Shown here one piece after another: positions 1 to 5,093 of a stretch of 5,284 nucleotides of DNA (positions within the stretch are counted from its first letter, which is position 1; the number at the start of each line of letters is the position of its first letter). The DNA lies in assembly GCA_003645215.1 (NCBI GenBank), contig QNEM01000149.1, positions 1 through 5,284 of the forward strand, given 5' to 3'. This DNA is from Gammaproteobacteria bacterium (GTDB lineage Bacteria > Pseudomonadota > Gammaproteobacteria > Eutrophobiales > Eutrophobiaceae). The notes under the pieces are model-generated. The model saw only the letters and a program-made list of their open reading frames with translations, searched no databases and was not told the DNA's origin. The position numbers and the translations under genes are program-made.

Positions 1-41
1 ACACGGGTTTTAAAAACTATATTAGGTACATTTAAAGGCAT
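1..41 (-). CDS. Peroxiredoxin family protein, N-terminal 13 codons only (runs off left edge)
   Basis: A minus-strand reading frame opens with ATG at 41-39 and stays open to the window edge, giving MPLNVPNIVFKTR. A good Shine-Dalgarno, AGGAG (CTCCT on the plus strand at 50-54), lies 8 bases before the ATG, which supports a real start. From memory, the VPN-(I/V)-(V/T)-FKTR opening matches bacterial peroxiredoxins of the Prx5 type, including those fused to glutaredoxin, which reduce hydrogen and organic peroxides with thiols. The catalytic cysteine and any glutaredoxin domain lie outside the window, so the family call rests on 13 residues plus context. The context is strong: the gene diverges from oxyR, the peroxide-responsive activator that often sits beside such a gene. 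The gene is cut by the window edge, not shown to be broken. Confidence 0.68.
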   Translation of the reverse strand, partial: MPLNVPNIVFKTR

Positions 42-49
42 TTTATTTA

Positions 50-54
50 CTCCT
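50..54 (-). promoter_or_regulatory. Shine-Dalgarno of the partial peroxiredoxin gene
   Basis: CTCCT on the plus strand reads AGGAG on the minus strand, 8 bases upstream of the ATG at 41-39. It is the main evidence that this short edge frame is a genuine gene start. Confidence 0.65.
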
Positions 55-65
55 GTTTATTAAAT

Positions 66-95
66 ATTTTATTGAAAATCAACAGATTTCTACAA
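66..95 (-). promoter_or_regulatory. Candidate sigma-70 promoter for the peroxiredoxin gene
   Basis: On the minus strand TTGTAG (plus 90-95) and TAAAAT (plus 66-71) are separated by 18 bases. They would start transcription near position 59, giving a leader of about 18 bases. The region is very AT-rich, so chance matches are likely. The match is by eye and should be read as tentative. Confidence 0.3.
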
Positions 96-102
96 ATTGT
101 TG
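80..102. repeat. Imperfect inverted repeat in the peroxiredoxin-oxyR intergenic region
   Basis: CAACA (80-84) pairs with TGTTG (98-102), and ATTT (86-89) pairs with AAAT (94-97). One unpaired G lies at 85 and the central loop is CTAC. The dyad overlaps the candidate -35 box of the divergent peroxiredoxin gene, so it could be an operator. It does not fit the ATAG-N7-CTAT spacing of classical E. coli OxyR sites, so binding by OxyR is only a guess. Confidence 0.4.
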
Positions 103-123
103 GCTCATTCTAGGGATTATTTA

Positions 124-151
124 TTGATTTATATAATTGAATGATTATATT
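124..151 (+). promoter_or_regulatory. Candidate sigma-70 promoter for oxyR
   Basis: TTGATT (124-129) and TATATT (146-151) are separated by 16 bases, upstream of oxyR. The expected start point is near 158, leaving a leader of about 25 bases that contains AGGA at 169-172. The surrounding DNA is AT-rich, which lowers the weight of the match. Confidence 0.35.
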
Positions 152-183
152 GTTATGATAGATTTTATAGGATATTGAATATT

Positions 184-1074
184 ATGAAGCTGCCAACTGT
201 TAAACAACTGCGCTATCTCATTGAGTTGGAGAAACATGGACATTTCGGCAAGGCCGCAGAGGCATGTTTTGTGTCTCAATCTGCGTTTAGTGTTGCCATT
301 CGTGAACTCGAATCGACACTAGGCACGCAGCTGTTTGATCGTACCAACAAAAGCGTGACAATTACAGCTATGGGTCAGGAAATCGTGGTGCAGGCACGGC
401 TGGTGATTCGGGATCTTGAAGCGCTGATGGATATGGCACAGGTTAATAGTGAGCCTTTTTCTGGTAAGTTAAGGTTAGGGATTATCCCGACAATCTCACC
501 CTTCTTGCTACCTAAAATATTACCTAAGCTGCGTTCTCATTTTCCCCAACTACAATTGTTTCTACAGGAAGACACAACGCAGCGTGTCTATGAAAGATTG
601 ATGAGCGGTGAGCTGGATGTGGTATTGATCGCCTTCCCTTACGAATTACGAAATGTTGAGAAGATGAAACTTTTTAATGATCAGTTCCTGTTGGCTTATA
701 AGGCTGGCAGTCAGTTTATAGACAAACAAAAAATTACTATTGATCATCTGCAATCGGAAAGTATTCTTTTACTTGAAGACGGCCATTGTCTTCGTGACCA
801 CGCACTTTCTGCATGCAAGATTCGCAATATGAACAAGGTCAGCCACTTTGCAGCGAGCAGCCTGTTGACCCTGATCGAAATGGTTGAAGCTGATCTGGGT
901 ATTACCTATTTGCCTGAGATGGCCAAGGATTCACCCATGCTAAAGAACACAAATATAAAAACCCAGGCCATGCCAAAAAGCAGCCGTCGGGAAATCGGTT
1001 TAATCTGGCGCCAGGGAAGTGCCAGAGGCGATGAATTTAAAATGCTGGGGGAATTTATTAAAAAGAACAGATAA
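184..1074 (+). CDS. oxyR: OxyR-type LysR family hydrogen peroxide-responsive activator
   Basis: This is a cytoplasmic LysR-type transcription factor, 296 residues from the ATG at 184. The N-terminal winged helix-turn-helix covers roughly residues 2-60 (HFGKAAEACFVSQSAFSVAIREL). The effector-binding domain runs from about residue 90 to the end. The OxyR signature is the GHCLRDHALSAC segment, in which C202 and C211 are nine residues apart, as are C199 and C208 of E. coli OxyR. These form the disulfide that switches OxyR on, so the protein is predicted to be a working peroxide sensor and not just a LysR homologue. An in-frame TTG at 175 lies only 2 bases after the AGGA at 169-172, whereas the ATG at 184 is 11 bases away and gives the usual family N-terminus, so ATG is preferred. 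It diverges from a peroxiredoxin start and ends 10 bases from the convergent nspC. Confidence 0.93.
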   Translation: MKLPTVKQLRYLIELEKHGHFGKAAEACFVSQSAFSVAIRELESTLGTQLFDRTNKSVTITAMGQEIVVQARLVIRDLEALMDMAQVNSEPFSGKLRLGIIPTISPFLLPKILPKLRSHFPQLQLFLQEDTTQRVYERLMSGELDVVLIAFPYELRNVEKMKLFNDQFLLAYKAGSQFIDKQKITIDHLQSESILLLEDGHCLRDHALSACKIRNMNKVSHFAASSLLTLIEMVEADLGITYLPEMAKDSPMLKNTNIKTQAMPKSSRREIGLIWRQGSARGDEFKMLGEFIKKNR

Positions 1075-1084
1075 TAGGAGTGCC

Positions 1085-2260
1085 CTAGTATTTATTTCTA
1101 AAATCCTCGTATGAATATTCTCTTTCCATAAGCAGGGTTTCGTCAGACTTTAAAACATTTACTGTAGGCAGGTTAATACCGTTAAACATACTCGCCTTAA
1201 CCAGCATATAAGCCCCAACATTTTTAAAAGTCACTCTACTACCAATTTCCAGGGCCTGCTGAAAATGATAATCGCCAAATAAATCACCACTAAGACAACT
1301 GCACCCTGCCAAACGATATTCATATTGTCCCTCGGGGTCTTCCTGCAAAATATGTGGCTTGTATTGATACTCAAACACTTCCGGTAAATGGTTTACCGTT
1401 GTATCGAGTACTGCTATTTGTTTACCGTCGGACGCAAATATATCTACTACTGATGCAACCAGAAAACCGGCAGATCCAACAATCCCTTTCCCCGGTTCGA
1501 TAAAAACATCCAGCGTATATTTATCTTTCAGATCCTTGATGATCTTCTCAAGTTCATGCAGTTGTTCTGCATCATCAATAAAATAGCCACCACCAAGATT
1601 TATCCATTGTAAATTTTCAAGTTCTGGATCCAGTAACTCACAAATATGTTCAAGTGTTTGCTTCAGCTCCGTATAGTCGTTCGACTCACAATTGTTGTGC
1701 AGATGAATCCCCTGTATTCCCTGAAGATTTTCGTTGGCCACCCGGGACACAGGAACGCCAAGTTTCGAATACTTGCGACAGGGATCATAACGTTCGTCTC
1801 TGGCAAATGATTTCTCCGGATTTAAACGCAAACCACAATTCAGTTTTCCATTCACCAGGTTTTTATATTGCTGCCACTGGTTCATGGAATTAAAAGAAAT
1901 ATAATCTGCGTAATTCGCAATTGATTTAACATCTTCTTCTCTCAAGCCGGGAGAAGTAATATGAATAGTGCCCTTGTTGTCTGCTATGCCGCCAATTATC
2001 TCTTTGGCGATCTGGCACTCAAATAATGAACTTGCTGAAAAACCATCAACGTATTCAATTATCGTTTGCAATAAACCACCCAGGGGAGCGGCCTTAATTG
2101 AATATAGAACTTTGCAGCCGCTATTGGTCCTGACTTCAGACAAGGCAGCCAATCTGTCTATGATTACAGTTTCATCATAAACAAAGGCAGGTGTCTGACT
2201 GATTTTGTCACTGGCTGACAGAATGCGAACAGGATTAATTATCTCGGGGAAAGAGTTCAT
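1085..2260 (-). CDS. nspC: Carboxynorspermidine/carboxyspermidine decarboxylase
   Basis: This PLP-dependent cytoplasmic enzyme removes CO2 from carboxynorspermidine or carboxyspermidine, the last step of the alternative route to norspermidine or spermidine. It has 391 residues, normal for the family, with the fold III alanine-racemase barrel. Visible motifs are the PLP lysine K56 in YSIKA, GIHLHNN (184-190), the glycine-rich phosphate loop NLGGGYF (221-227), EPGKG (255-259), HLPEVFEY (291-298) and the catalytic-cysteine segment GCSCLSGDLFG (319-329, C322 as likely catalyst). The 20-residue lead before TPAFVYDE is slightly long, but no other start codon is available upstream before an in-frame stop. 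There is no clear Shine-Dalgarno before the ATG. The partner carboxynorspermidine dehydrogenase gene, often adjacent, is absent here. Sequence alone does not decide which of the two substrates is used. Confidence 0.92.
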   Translation of the reverse strand: MNSFPEIINPVRILSASDKISQTPAFVYDETVIIDRLAALSEVRTNSGCKVLYSIKAAPLGGLLQTIIEYVDGFSASSLFECQIAKEIIGGIADNKGTIHITSPGLREEDVKSIANYADYISFNSMNQWQQYKNLVNGKLNCGLRLNPEKSFARDERYDPCRKYSKLGVPVSRVANENLQGIQGIHLHNNCESNDYTELKQTLEHICELLDPELENLQWINLGGGYFIDDAEQLHELEKIIKDLKDKYTLDVFIEPGKGIVGSAGFLVASVVDIFASDGKQIAVLDTTVNHLPEVFEYQYKPHILQEDPEGQYEYRLAGCSCLSGDLFGDYHFQQALEIGSRVTFKNVGAYMLVKASMFNGINLPTVNVLKSDETLLMEREYSYEDFRNKY

Positions 2261-2272
2261 GTCGCTGGATAT

Positions 2273-2309
2273 ATTATCACTAACACTTCGAGGTACGTTG
2301 CATTATACT
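2273..2309. promoter_or_regulatory. Divergent nspC / exported-protein promoter region
   Basis: Only 111 bases separate the two divergent starts. On the plus strand CTAACA (2280-2285) and TATACT (2304-2309) are 18 bases apart. On the minus strand a perfect TATAAT (plus 2302-2307) overlaps that -10, and a GATAAT (plus 2273-2278) lies closer to nspC. Neither minus-strand -10 has a good -35. The overlap implies that the two directions compete for polymerase. All boxes were judged by eye. Confidence 0.3.
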
Positions 2310-2371
2310 GCCGCAGCTCAAACTATTAGCGTCATGGAACATTGGCAAAATTCAATAAGGTATTATAAATA

Positions 2372-2785
2372 ATGAAAAACCGACTGATAAAACTTGTATT
2401 GTTATTATTAACTCTATGCCCTGTTTATGTCACCGCAGGTGAAGAAGCAGACACCAGCCCGGAAGCAAATTCAGAACCTGAATACATCTCACATTCTGAA
2501 GTAACCAGAGAAGACTATAACATGATGGATGAGTTTAAAGTCAGTTATGATGAATGTATGACAGAGACCTCTTACAATGAAGTGGCAAACTATAATGATC
2601 CTCGACATGTGATCGACGTTGCCATGAAACAATGCGCTGTAAAACTTGAAGAGCTGAATGCATGGTTAACAGAAAAAAGATTTCCGCCTCACTTCAAGAG
2701 AGGTTACATAACAAAGATAAGTAACAAATCGGTGCGGCAAGTCATGCCAGAAGTGATGTTTATGATGTCACAGAAACAACAGTAA
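2372..2785 (+). CDS. Small exported protein of unknown function
   Basis: I do not recognise a family for this 137-residue protein. The N-terminus is a classical Sec signal peptide: positive residues (MKNRLIK), a leucine-rich core (about 8-15) and a likely signal peptidase I cut after VTA at residue 22. The mature protein of about 115 residues is therefore predicted to be periplasmic or secreted. It begins with an acidic, probably disordered stretch (23-48). A likely helical part follows, with two cysteines (C62 and C88), which could form one disulfide in the periplasm, and ends in a basic, methionine-rich tail. The ATG at 2372 follows AAGG at 2357-2360 by 11 bases. The gene diverges from nspC and stops 9 bases from the convergent end of rppH, so neither neighbour shares a transcript with it. 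Signal peptide and tight gene packing support a real gene. Confidence 0.75.
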   Translation: MKNRLIKLVLLLLTLCPVYVTAGEEADTSPEANSEPEYISHSEVTREDYNMMDEFKVSYDECMTETSYNEVANYNDPRHVIDVAMKQCAVKLEELNAWLTEKRFPPHFKRGYITKISNKSVRQVMPEVMFMMSQKQQ

Positions 2786-2794
2786 ATCTGGCTT

Positions 2795-3283
2795 TTAATT
2801 TCTACCAAATCCGGGAAATAGAAAAGGGGCAAATTCGTCCAGTGCCTGCTGATAGACGTTTCTCTTGAAATCGATGACCTTGCTGGCAGGTGTCCAGTAA
2901 TCTATCCACTCCCAATGGTCGAACTCCGGTTTTCCTGAGTGCGCCAGGTTTACATGTGTTTCATCCGCCACCAGTTTTAATAAATACCAGATTTGTTTCT
3001 GGCCAATACACAAGGGCAAAGAGTTATGCCGAATAAATTTTTTCGGCAGCCAGTATTTCAGCCAGTCATTGGTACAACCGACTATCTCTACATGTTTTGG
3101 TAGAAGACCGACCTCTTCCCTTAATTCCCTGTACATGGCAACCTCGGCACTTTCATCCGGCTTGATACCACCCTGGGGAAATTGCCAGGCATCTTGTCCA
3201 ATACGTTTGGCCCAAAACACCTGCCCTACCTCATTACTCAGGACAATGCCTACATTGGCCCTAAATCCGTCTGAATCAATCAC
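2795..3283 (-). CDS. rppH: RNA pyrophosphohydrolase RppH (Nudix family)
   Basis: RppH removes pyrophosphate from the 5' triphosphate end of mRNA in the cytoplasm, leaving a monophosphate that favours RNase E attack and starts decay. The 162 residues are close to the E. coli enzyme. The Nudix box spans residues 38-60 (GGIKPDESAE..REL.EEVGL) with E44, R52, E53, E56 and E57 in place as the metal-binding and catalytic set. The opening MIDSDGFRANVGIVL and the later CIGQKQIWYLL and FDHWEWIDYW stretches are typical of RppH and distinguish it from other Nudix enzymes. The start is GTG at 3283-3281. It is fixed by a strong GAGG (CCTC on the plus strand, 3291-3294) 7 bases upstream and by match to the family N-terminus. 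It diverges from the HAD gene, an arrangement I also recall from Pseudomonas. Confidence 0.96.
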   Translation of the reverse strand: MIDSDGFRANVGIVLSNEVGQVFWAKRIGQDAWQFPQGGIKPDESAEVAMYRELREEVGLLPKHVEIVGCTNDWLKYWLPKKFIRHNSLPLCIGQKQIWYLLKLVADETHVNLAHSGKPEFDHWEWIDYWTPASKVIDFKRNVYQQALDEFAPFLFPGFGRN

Positions 3284-3349
3284 AAAGTTACCTCAAGAAT
3301 GCTTTTTACCTGATTCTTCCACACACACAGTGTAACCGCAAATTTCAAT

Positions 3350-3377
3350 ATAATATTTTACCTTCACAGGCAATCAA
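3350..3377 (-). promoter_or_regulatory. Candidate rppH promoter
   Basis: On the minus strand TTGATT (plus 3372-3377) and TATTAT (plus 3350-3355) are separated by 16 bases. The predicted start near 3343 gives a leader of about 60 bases that ends in the GAGG ribosome-binding site. It overlaps the plus-strand promoter candidates for the HAD gene. Confidence 0.4.
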
Positions 3378-3390
3378 CATAGACTATAAA
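3363..3390 (+). promoter_or_regulatory. Candidate promoter of the HAD hydrolase gene
   Basis: TTCACA (3363-3368) and TATAAA (3385-3390) each match the sigma-70 consensus at five of six bases and are 16 bases apart. The predicted start near 3397 gives a leader of about 24 bases with AAGG at 3407-3410. A perfect TATAAT also occurs at 3349-3354 but lacks a good -35. Confidence 0.42.
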
Positions 3391-3420
3391 TCACTTTTAC
3401 ACGGGCAAGGCTATAAACAA

Positions 3421-4074
3421 GTGAATTTAGCGATATTTGATTTAGACAACACCTTATTAGCTGGCGACAGTGATTATCTCTGGGGGCAATTCCTCGGTGA
3501 GAATGGCTATGTCGATGCCGCGGTACACCAGAAAGAAAATGATCGCTATTACAAGGATTACCTGGAAGGCAGCCTGGATATTAATGCTTTCCTGGAGTTT
3601 CAATTTCGTCCCCTGGCCGAGAATGACATGAAGACAATACTCTCCTGGCGAGAACGTTTTCTTAATGTGAAAATCTGGCCCGCTATGCTGCCCAAGGCCA
3701 TCGACCTGATTGAAGATCACCGTAATATGGGCCACGAACTATTAATCATTACTGCTACCAATAGTTTTATCACAGCCCCTATTGCAGAACTGTTTAATAT
3801 CGATAATCTGATCGCAGCAGAGCCCGAGATGCTTGATGGTAAATACACAGGCAAACTCAGCGGCACACCCTCCTACGCAGAAGGCAAAGTGACTCGTTAT
3901 GAACAGTGGTTGCAGGAAAATAATTTTGCAGCCACAACTACATGGTTCTACAGTGACTCACACAATGACATCCCATTACTCAACAAAGTCACCCACCCCA
4001 TCGCCGTTGACCCGGATGATGTATTGAAAGCTGAAGCAGAAAAACGAGACTGGCCGGTTATCAGTTTACGCTAG
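3421..4074 (+). CDS. HAD superfamily subfamily IB phosphatase (SerB-like)
   Basis: This is a soluble phosphatase of 217 residues from the haloacid dehalogenase superfamily, related to phosphoserine phosphatase. Motif I is FDLDNTLL, with nucleophile D7 and acid D9. Motif II is IITATN with T111. The motif III lysine is probably K156 in AEGKV, and motif IV is YSDSHNDIPLL with D179 and D183 for magnesium. The helical insert between motifs I and II (about residues 15-105) is a C1-type cap. The substrate cannot be read from sequence, and no SerB assignment is made because the gene lacks the SerB regulatory domain and biosynthetic context. The start is GTG at 3421, with AAGG at 3407-3410. It is divergent from rppH, a pairing that I recall in Pseudomonas beside ptsP. 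The last 44 codons, including the stop, recur about 1.15 kb downstream as a fragment. Confidence 0.9.
   Translation: MNLAIFDLDNTLLAGDSDYLWGQFLGENGYVDAAVHQKENDRYYKDYLEGSLDINAFLEFQFRPLAENDMKTILSWRERFLNVKIWPAMLPKAIDLIEDHRNMGHELLIITATNSFITAPIAELFNIDNLIAAEPEMLDGKYTGKLSGTPSYAEGKVTRYEQWLQENNFAATTTWFYSDSHNDIPLLNKVTHPIAVDPDDVLKAEAEKRDWPVISLR
3943..4074 (+). repeat. Direct repeat, copy A: 3' end of the intact HAD gene
   Basis: The 132 bases from the codon for W175 to the stop are repeated at 5094-5225 with no gaps and 12 mismatches (120/132 identical). The central part is closest: two perfect 37-base blocks separated by two mismatches. Similarity fades just upstream of W175, where only CACAAC (3933-3938 and 5084-5089) still matches. 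Confidence 0.95.
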
Positions 4075-4124
4075 TTTTTTGCTTCTATCTGAAGTGTACT
4101 GGGTTTAACGGACACCGTAAAAGA

Positions 4125-4150
4125 GGGACAGTGCTCAAAATATCGACTCA
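4125..4150 (+). repeat. GGGACAG-type motif before the pilin gene (copy 1)
   Basis: This 26-base stretch can be aligned with 5063-5087 on the other side of the pilin gene, in the same orientation. It matches 16 of 25 aligned positions with one gap, and the shared core is GGG-W-CAG followed by CAA, then GAC-W-CA. The match is imperfect and could be chance. GGG(G)ACAG-type motifs remind me of repeats found near REP-associated (RAYT, IS200-like) transposases, but no transposase is present here. Confidence 0.3.
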
Positions 4151-4156
4151 TGATTG

Positions 4157-4186
4157 TTGAAAAACAGCCTTTTAATATATTATTAT
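4157..4186 (+). promoter_or_regulatory. Candidate promoter of the pilin-like gene
   Basis: TTGAAA (4157-4162) and TATTAT (4181-4186) are separated by 18 bases in an AT-rich tract between the HAD stop and the pilin start. Transcription from here would give a leader of about 80 bases. No GG/GC sigma-54 type pair, used by some pilin genes, was seen. Confidence 0.35.
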
Positions 4187-4272
4187 ATTAATCTGTTTGT
4201 AACGTAGTTTGTATAGTATACGCCATACCCAAAAACACAGAAGGTATCAGGAAGTGAATAAGGGAATGTAGG

Positions 4273-5049
4273 ATGAAAAATAACAACAAAAAACAGGCGG
4301 GTTTCACACTCGTAGAAGTCGCAATCGTATTAACGATTATCGGCCTCCTGTTGGGTGGTATTTTGAAAGGGCAGGAACTGATCAATAGTGCGAGAGTAAG
4401 AAGCCTTGCGAATCAGAATTCAGCTATCCAGGCAGCCTATTTTGGTTTTATCGATCGTTATCGCCAGGTTCCTGGCGACTGGTGCCCTACGACTAATGCC
4501 GCTTGTCCAAACAGCGCAACGGCAGCCCTTGGTGTCACAGTTAATATCGGTGGTGATGGTAATGGTCGTATTGATAACAACTATACTGAGGGAGCAGCAG
4601 TATGGGAGCAATTGGGCAGGGCTGGTTTTCTGGGTGGTGGTTTTATACCTGCTACAGCAGCACCTACAGCCGATGTAATATATGCTGGAAATGCACCTGC
4701 CAATGCCTTTTCTGGATCACTGGTCTTGAGTGTTAATGTGGGATATTCAGGGGTGGCTGCAGCCAGTCTAAATCTGCATATCGGGCCAAACGTACCGGTC
4801 TCTATTGCCAGAGAACTGGATGTGAAGGTTGATGATGGTTTACCTAATTCAGGTATCTTACGGTTAACCAAGCCTAATGGTGGTACAGAAACTGATTTTG
4901 ATACCATGTTTGCAGCAACTTTCGCGACTTGTTCAGCAACTGCTGCATCAGTTCCTGGAACTGTTGTTGCTGGTGATGGAGATGACATAACAGATATCTT
5001 TAATTTGTTCGAGGATGCACAGGATTGTGCCCAGGTGTTTCTATACTAA
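4273..5049 (+). CDS. Type IV pilin-like protein with prepilin leader
   Basis: The 258-residue protein has a class III prepilin signal. A 10-residue positive leader, MKNNNKKQAG, ends at the glycine where prepilin peptidase (PilD) cuts. The mature N-terminus FTLVE has the conserved Glu at +5, and a hydrophobic helix follows to about residue 33 (AIVLTIIGLLLGGIL). The rest resembles a family of long environmental pilin-like proteins: AAYFGFIDRYRQVPGDW (54-70), a glycine/aspartate loop GGDGNGRIDNN (93-103) that may bind calcium, and ELDVKVDDGLPNSG (181-194). Four cysteines (C71, C78, C220, C252) could form two disulfides; C252 lies near the C-terminus as in many pilins. AGGGA at 4261-4265, 7 bases before the ATG, is a good ribosome-binding site. 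No pilus or type II secretion assembly genes are nearby, so it may be a minor pilin, pseudopilin or adhesive subunit using machinery encoded elsewhere. Confidence 0.88.
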   Translation: MKNNNKKQAGFTLVEVAIVLTIIGLLLGGILKGQELINSARVRSLANQNSAIQAAYFGFIDRYRQVPGDWCPTTNAACPNSATAALGVTVNIGGDGNGRIDNNYTEGAAVWEQLGRAGFLGGGFIPATAAPTADVIYAGNAPANAFSGSLVLSVNVGYSGVAAASLNLHIGPNVPVSIARELDVKVDDGLPNSGILRLTKPNGGTETDFDTMFAATFATCSATAASVPGTVVAGDGDDITDIFNLFEDAQDCAQVFLY

Positions 5050-5060
5050 GAATATTTAAG

Positions 5061-5075
5061 TAGGGTCAGGTACAA
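5061..5075 (+). repeat. TAGGGTC direct repeat, left copy
   Basis: TAGGGTC-AG-GTA-C-AA matches 5223-5237 (TAGGGTC-TT-GTA-A-AA) at 12 of 15 positions. The two copies bracket the HAD gene fragment and are offset by 162 bases. The size and placement would suit a short duplication left by an insertion or a recombination crossover, but a 7-base exact core is weak evidence. Confidence 0.4.
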
Positions 5076-5087
5076 TTTTTTGACACA
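5063..5087 (+). repeat. GGGTCAGG-type motif after the pilin gene (copy 2), with a small dyad
   Basis: This is the partner of 4125-4150. It contains an imperfect inverted repeat, GGGTCA (5063-5068) against TGACAC (5081-5086), with five of six bases paired. Similarity to the HAD tail begins right at its end (about 5084), so it marks the junction. The GGGTCAGGT-to-TTTTGACA form resembles short dispersed motifs I recall near RAYT transposases. This is recollection, not a search result. Confidence 0.4.
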
Positions 5088-5093
5088 ACAAGC

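Noticed and set aside
175..183. TTG at 175 as the oxyR start, giving three more residues
   Set aside because: It lies only 2 bases from the AGGA at 169-172, while the ATG at 184 is 11 bases away and gives the usual MKLPTVKQLRY-type N-terminus.
1654..2180. Plus-strand open frames at 1654-1893 and 1968-2180
   Set aside because: Both lie wholly within nspC on the opposite strand, and the translations show no recognisable pattern. They are shadows of a well-supported gene.
2414..2425. LTLC in the exported protein as a lipoprotein box
   Set aside because: The residue before the Cys is Leu, not Gly, Ala or Ser. A standard signal peptidase I site (VTA) lies just after, so lipidation is unlikely.
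3320..3333. Short CA dinucleotide run between rppH and the HAD gene
   Set aside because: It has fewer than five units and lies outside any coding start, too short to argue for phase variation.
3069..3335. Plus-strand open frame of 88 codons
   Set aside because: It is antisense to rppH, whose Nudix box is intact, and has no family-like features.
3457..3735. Minus-strand open frame of 92 codons
   Set aside because: It is antisense to the HAD gene motif I region and has no supporting context.
4075..4110. Rho-independent terminator after the HAD gene, suggested by the T-run at 4075-4080
   Set aside because: No stable GC-rich hairpin precedes the T-run.
4188..4385. Minus-strand open frame with a hydrophobic stretch
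   Set aside because: It overlaps the pilin start and its promoter region in antisense. The hydrophobicity mirrors the pilin helix codons and AT-rich DNA.
4406..4988. Open frames at 4406-4678 (+), 4420-4611 (-) and 4581-4988 (-)
   Set aside because: All lie inside the pilin-like gene in other frames. The 135-codon minus frame has low-complexity Ala/Pro/Ser/Thr composition typical of shadows.
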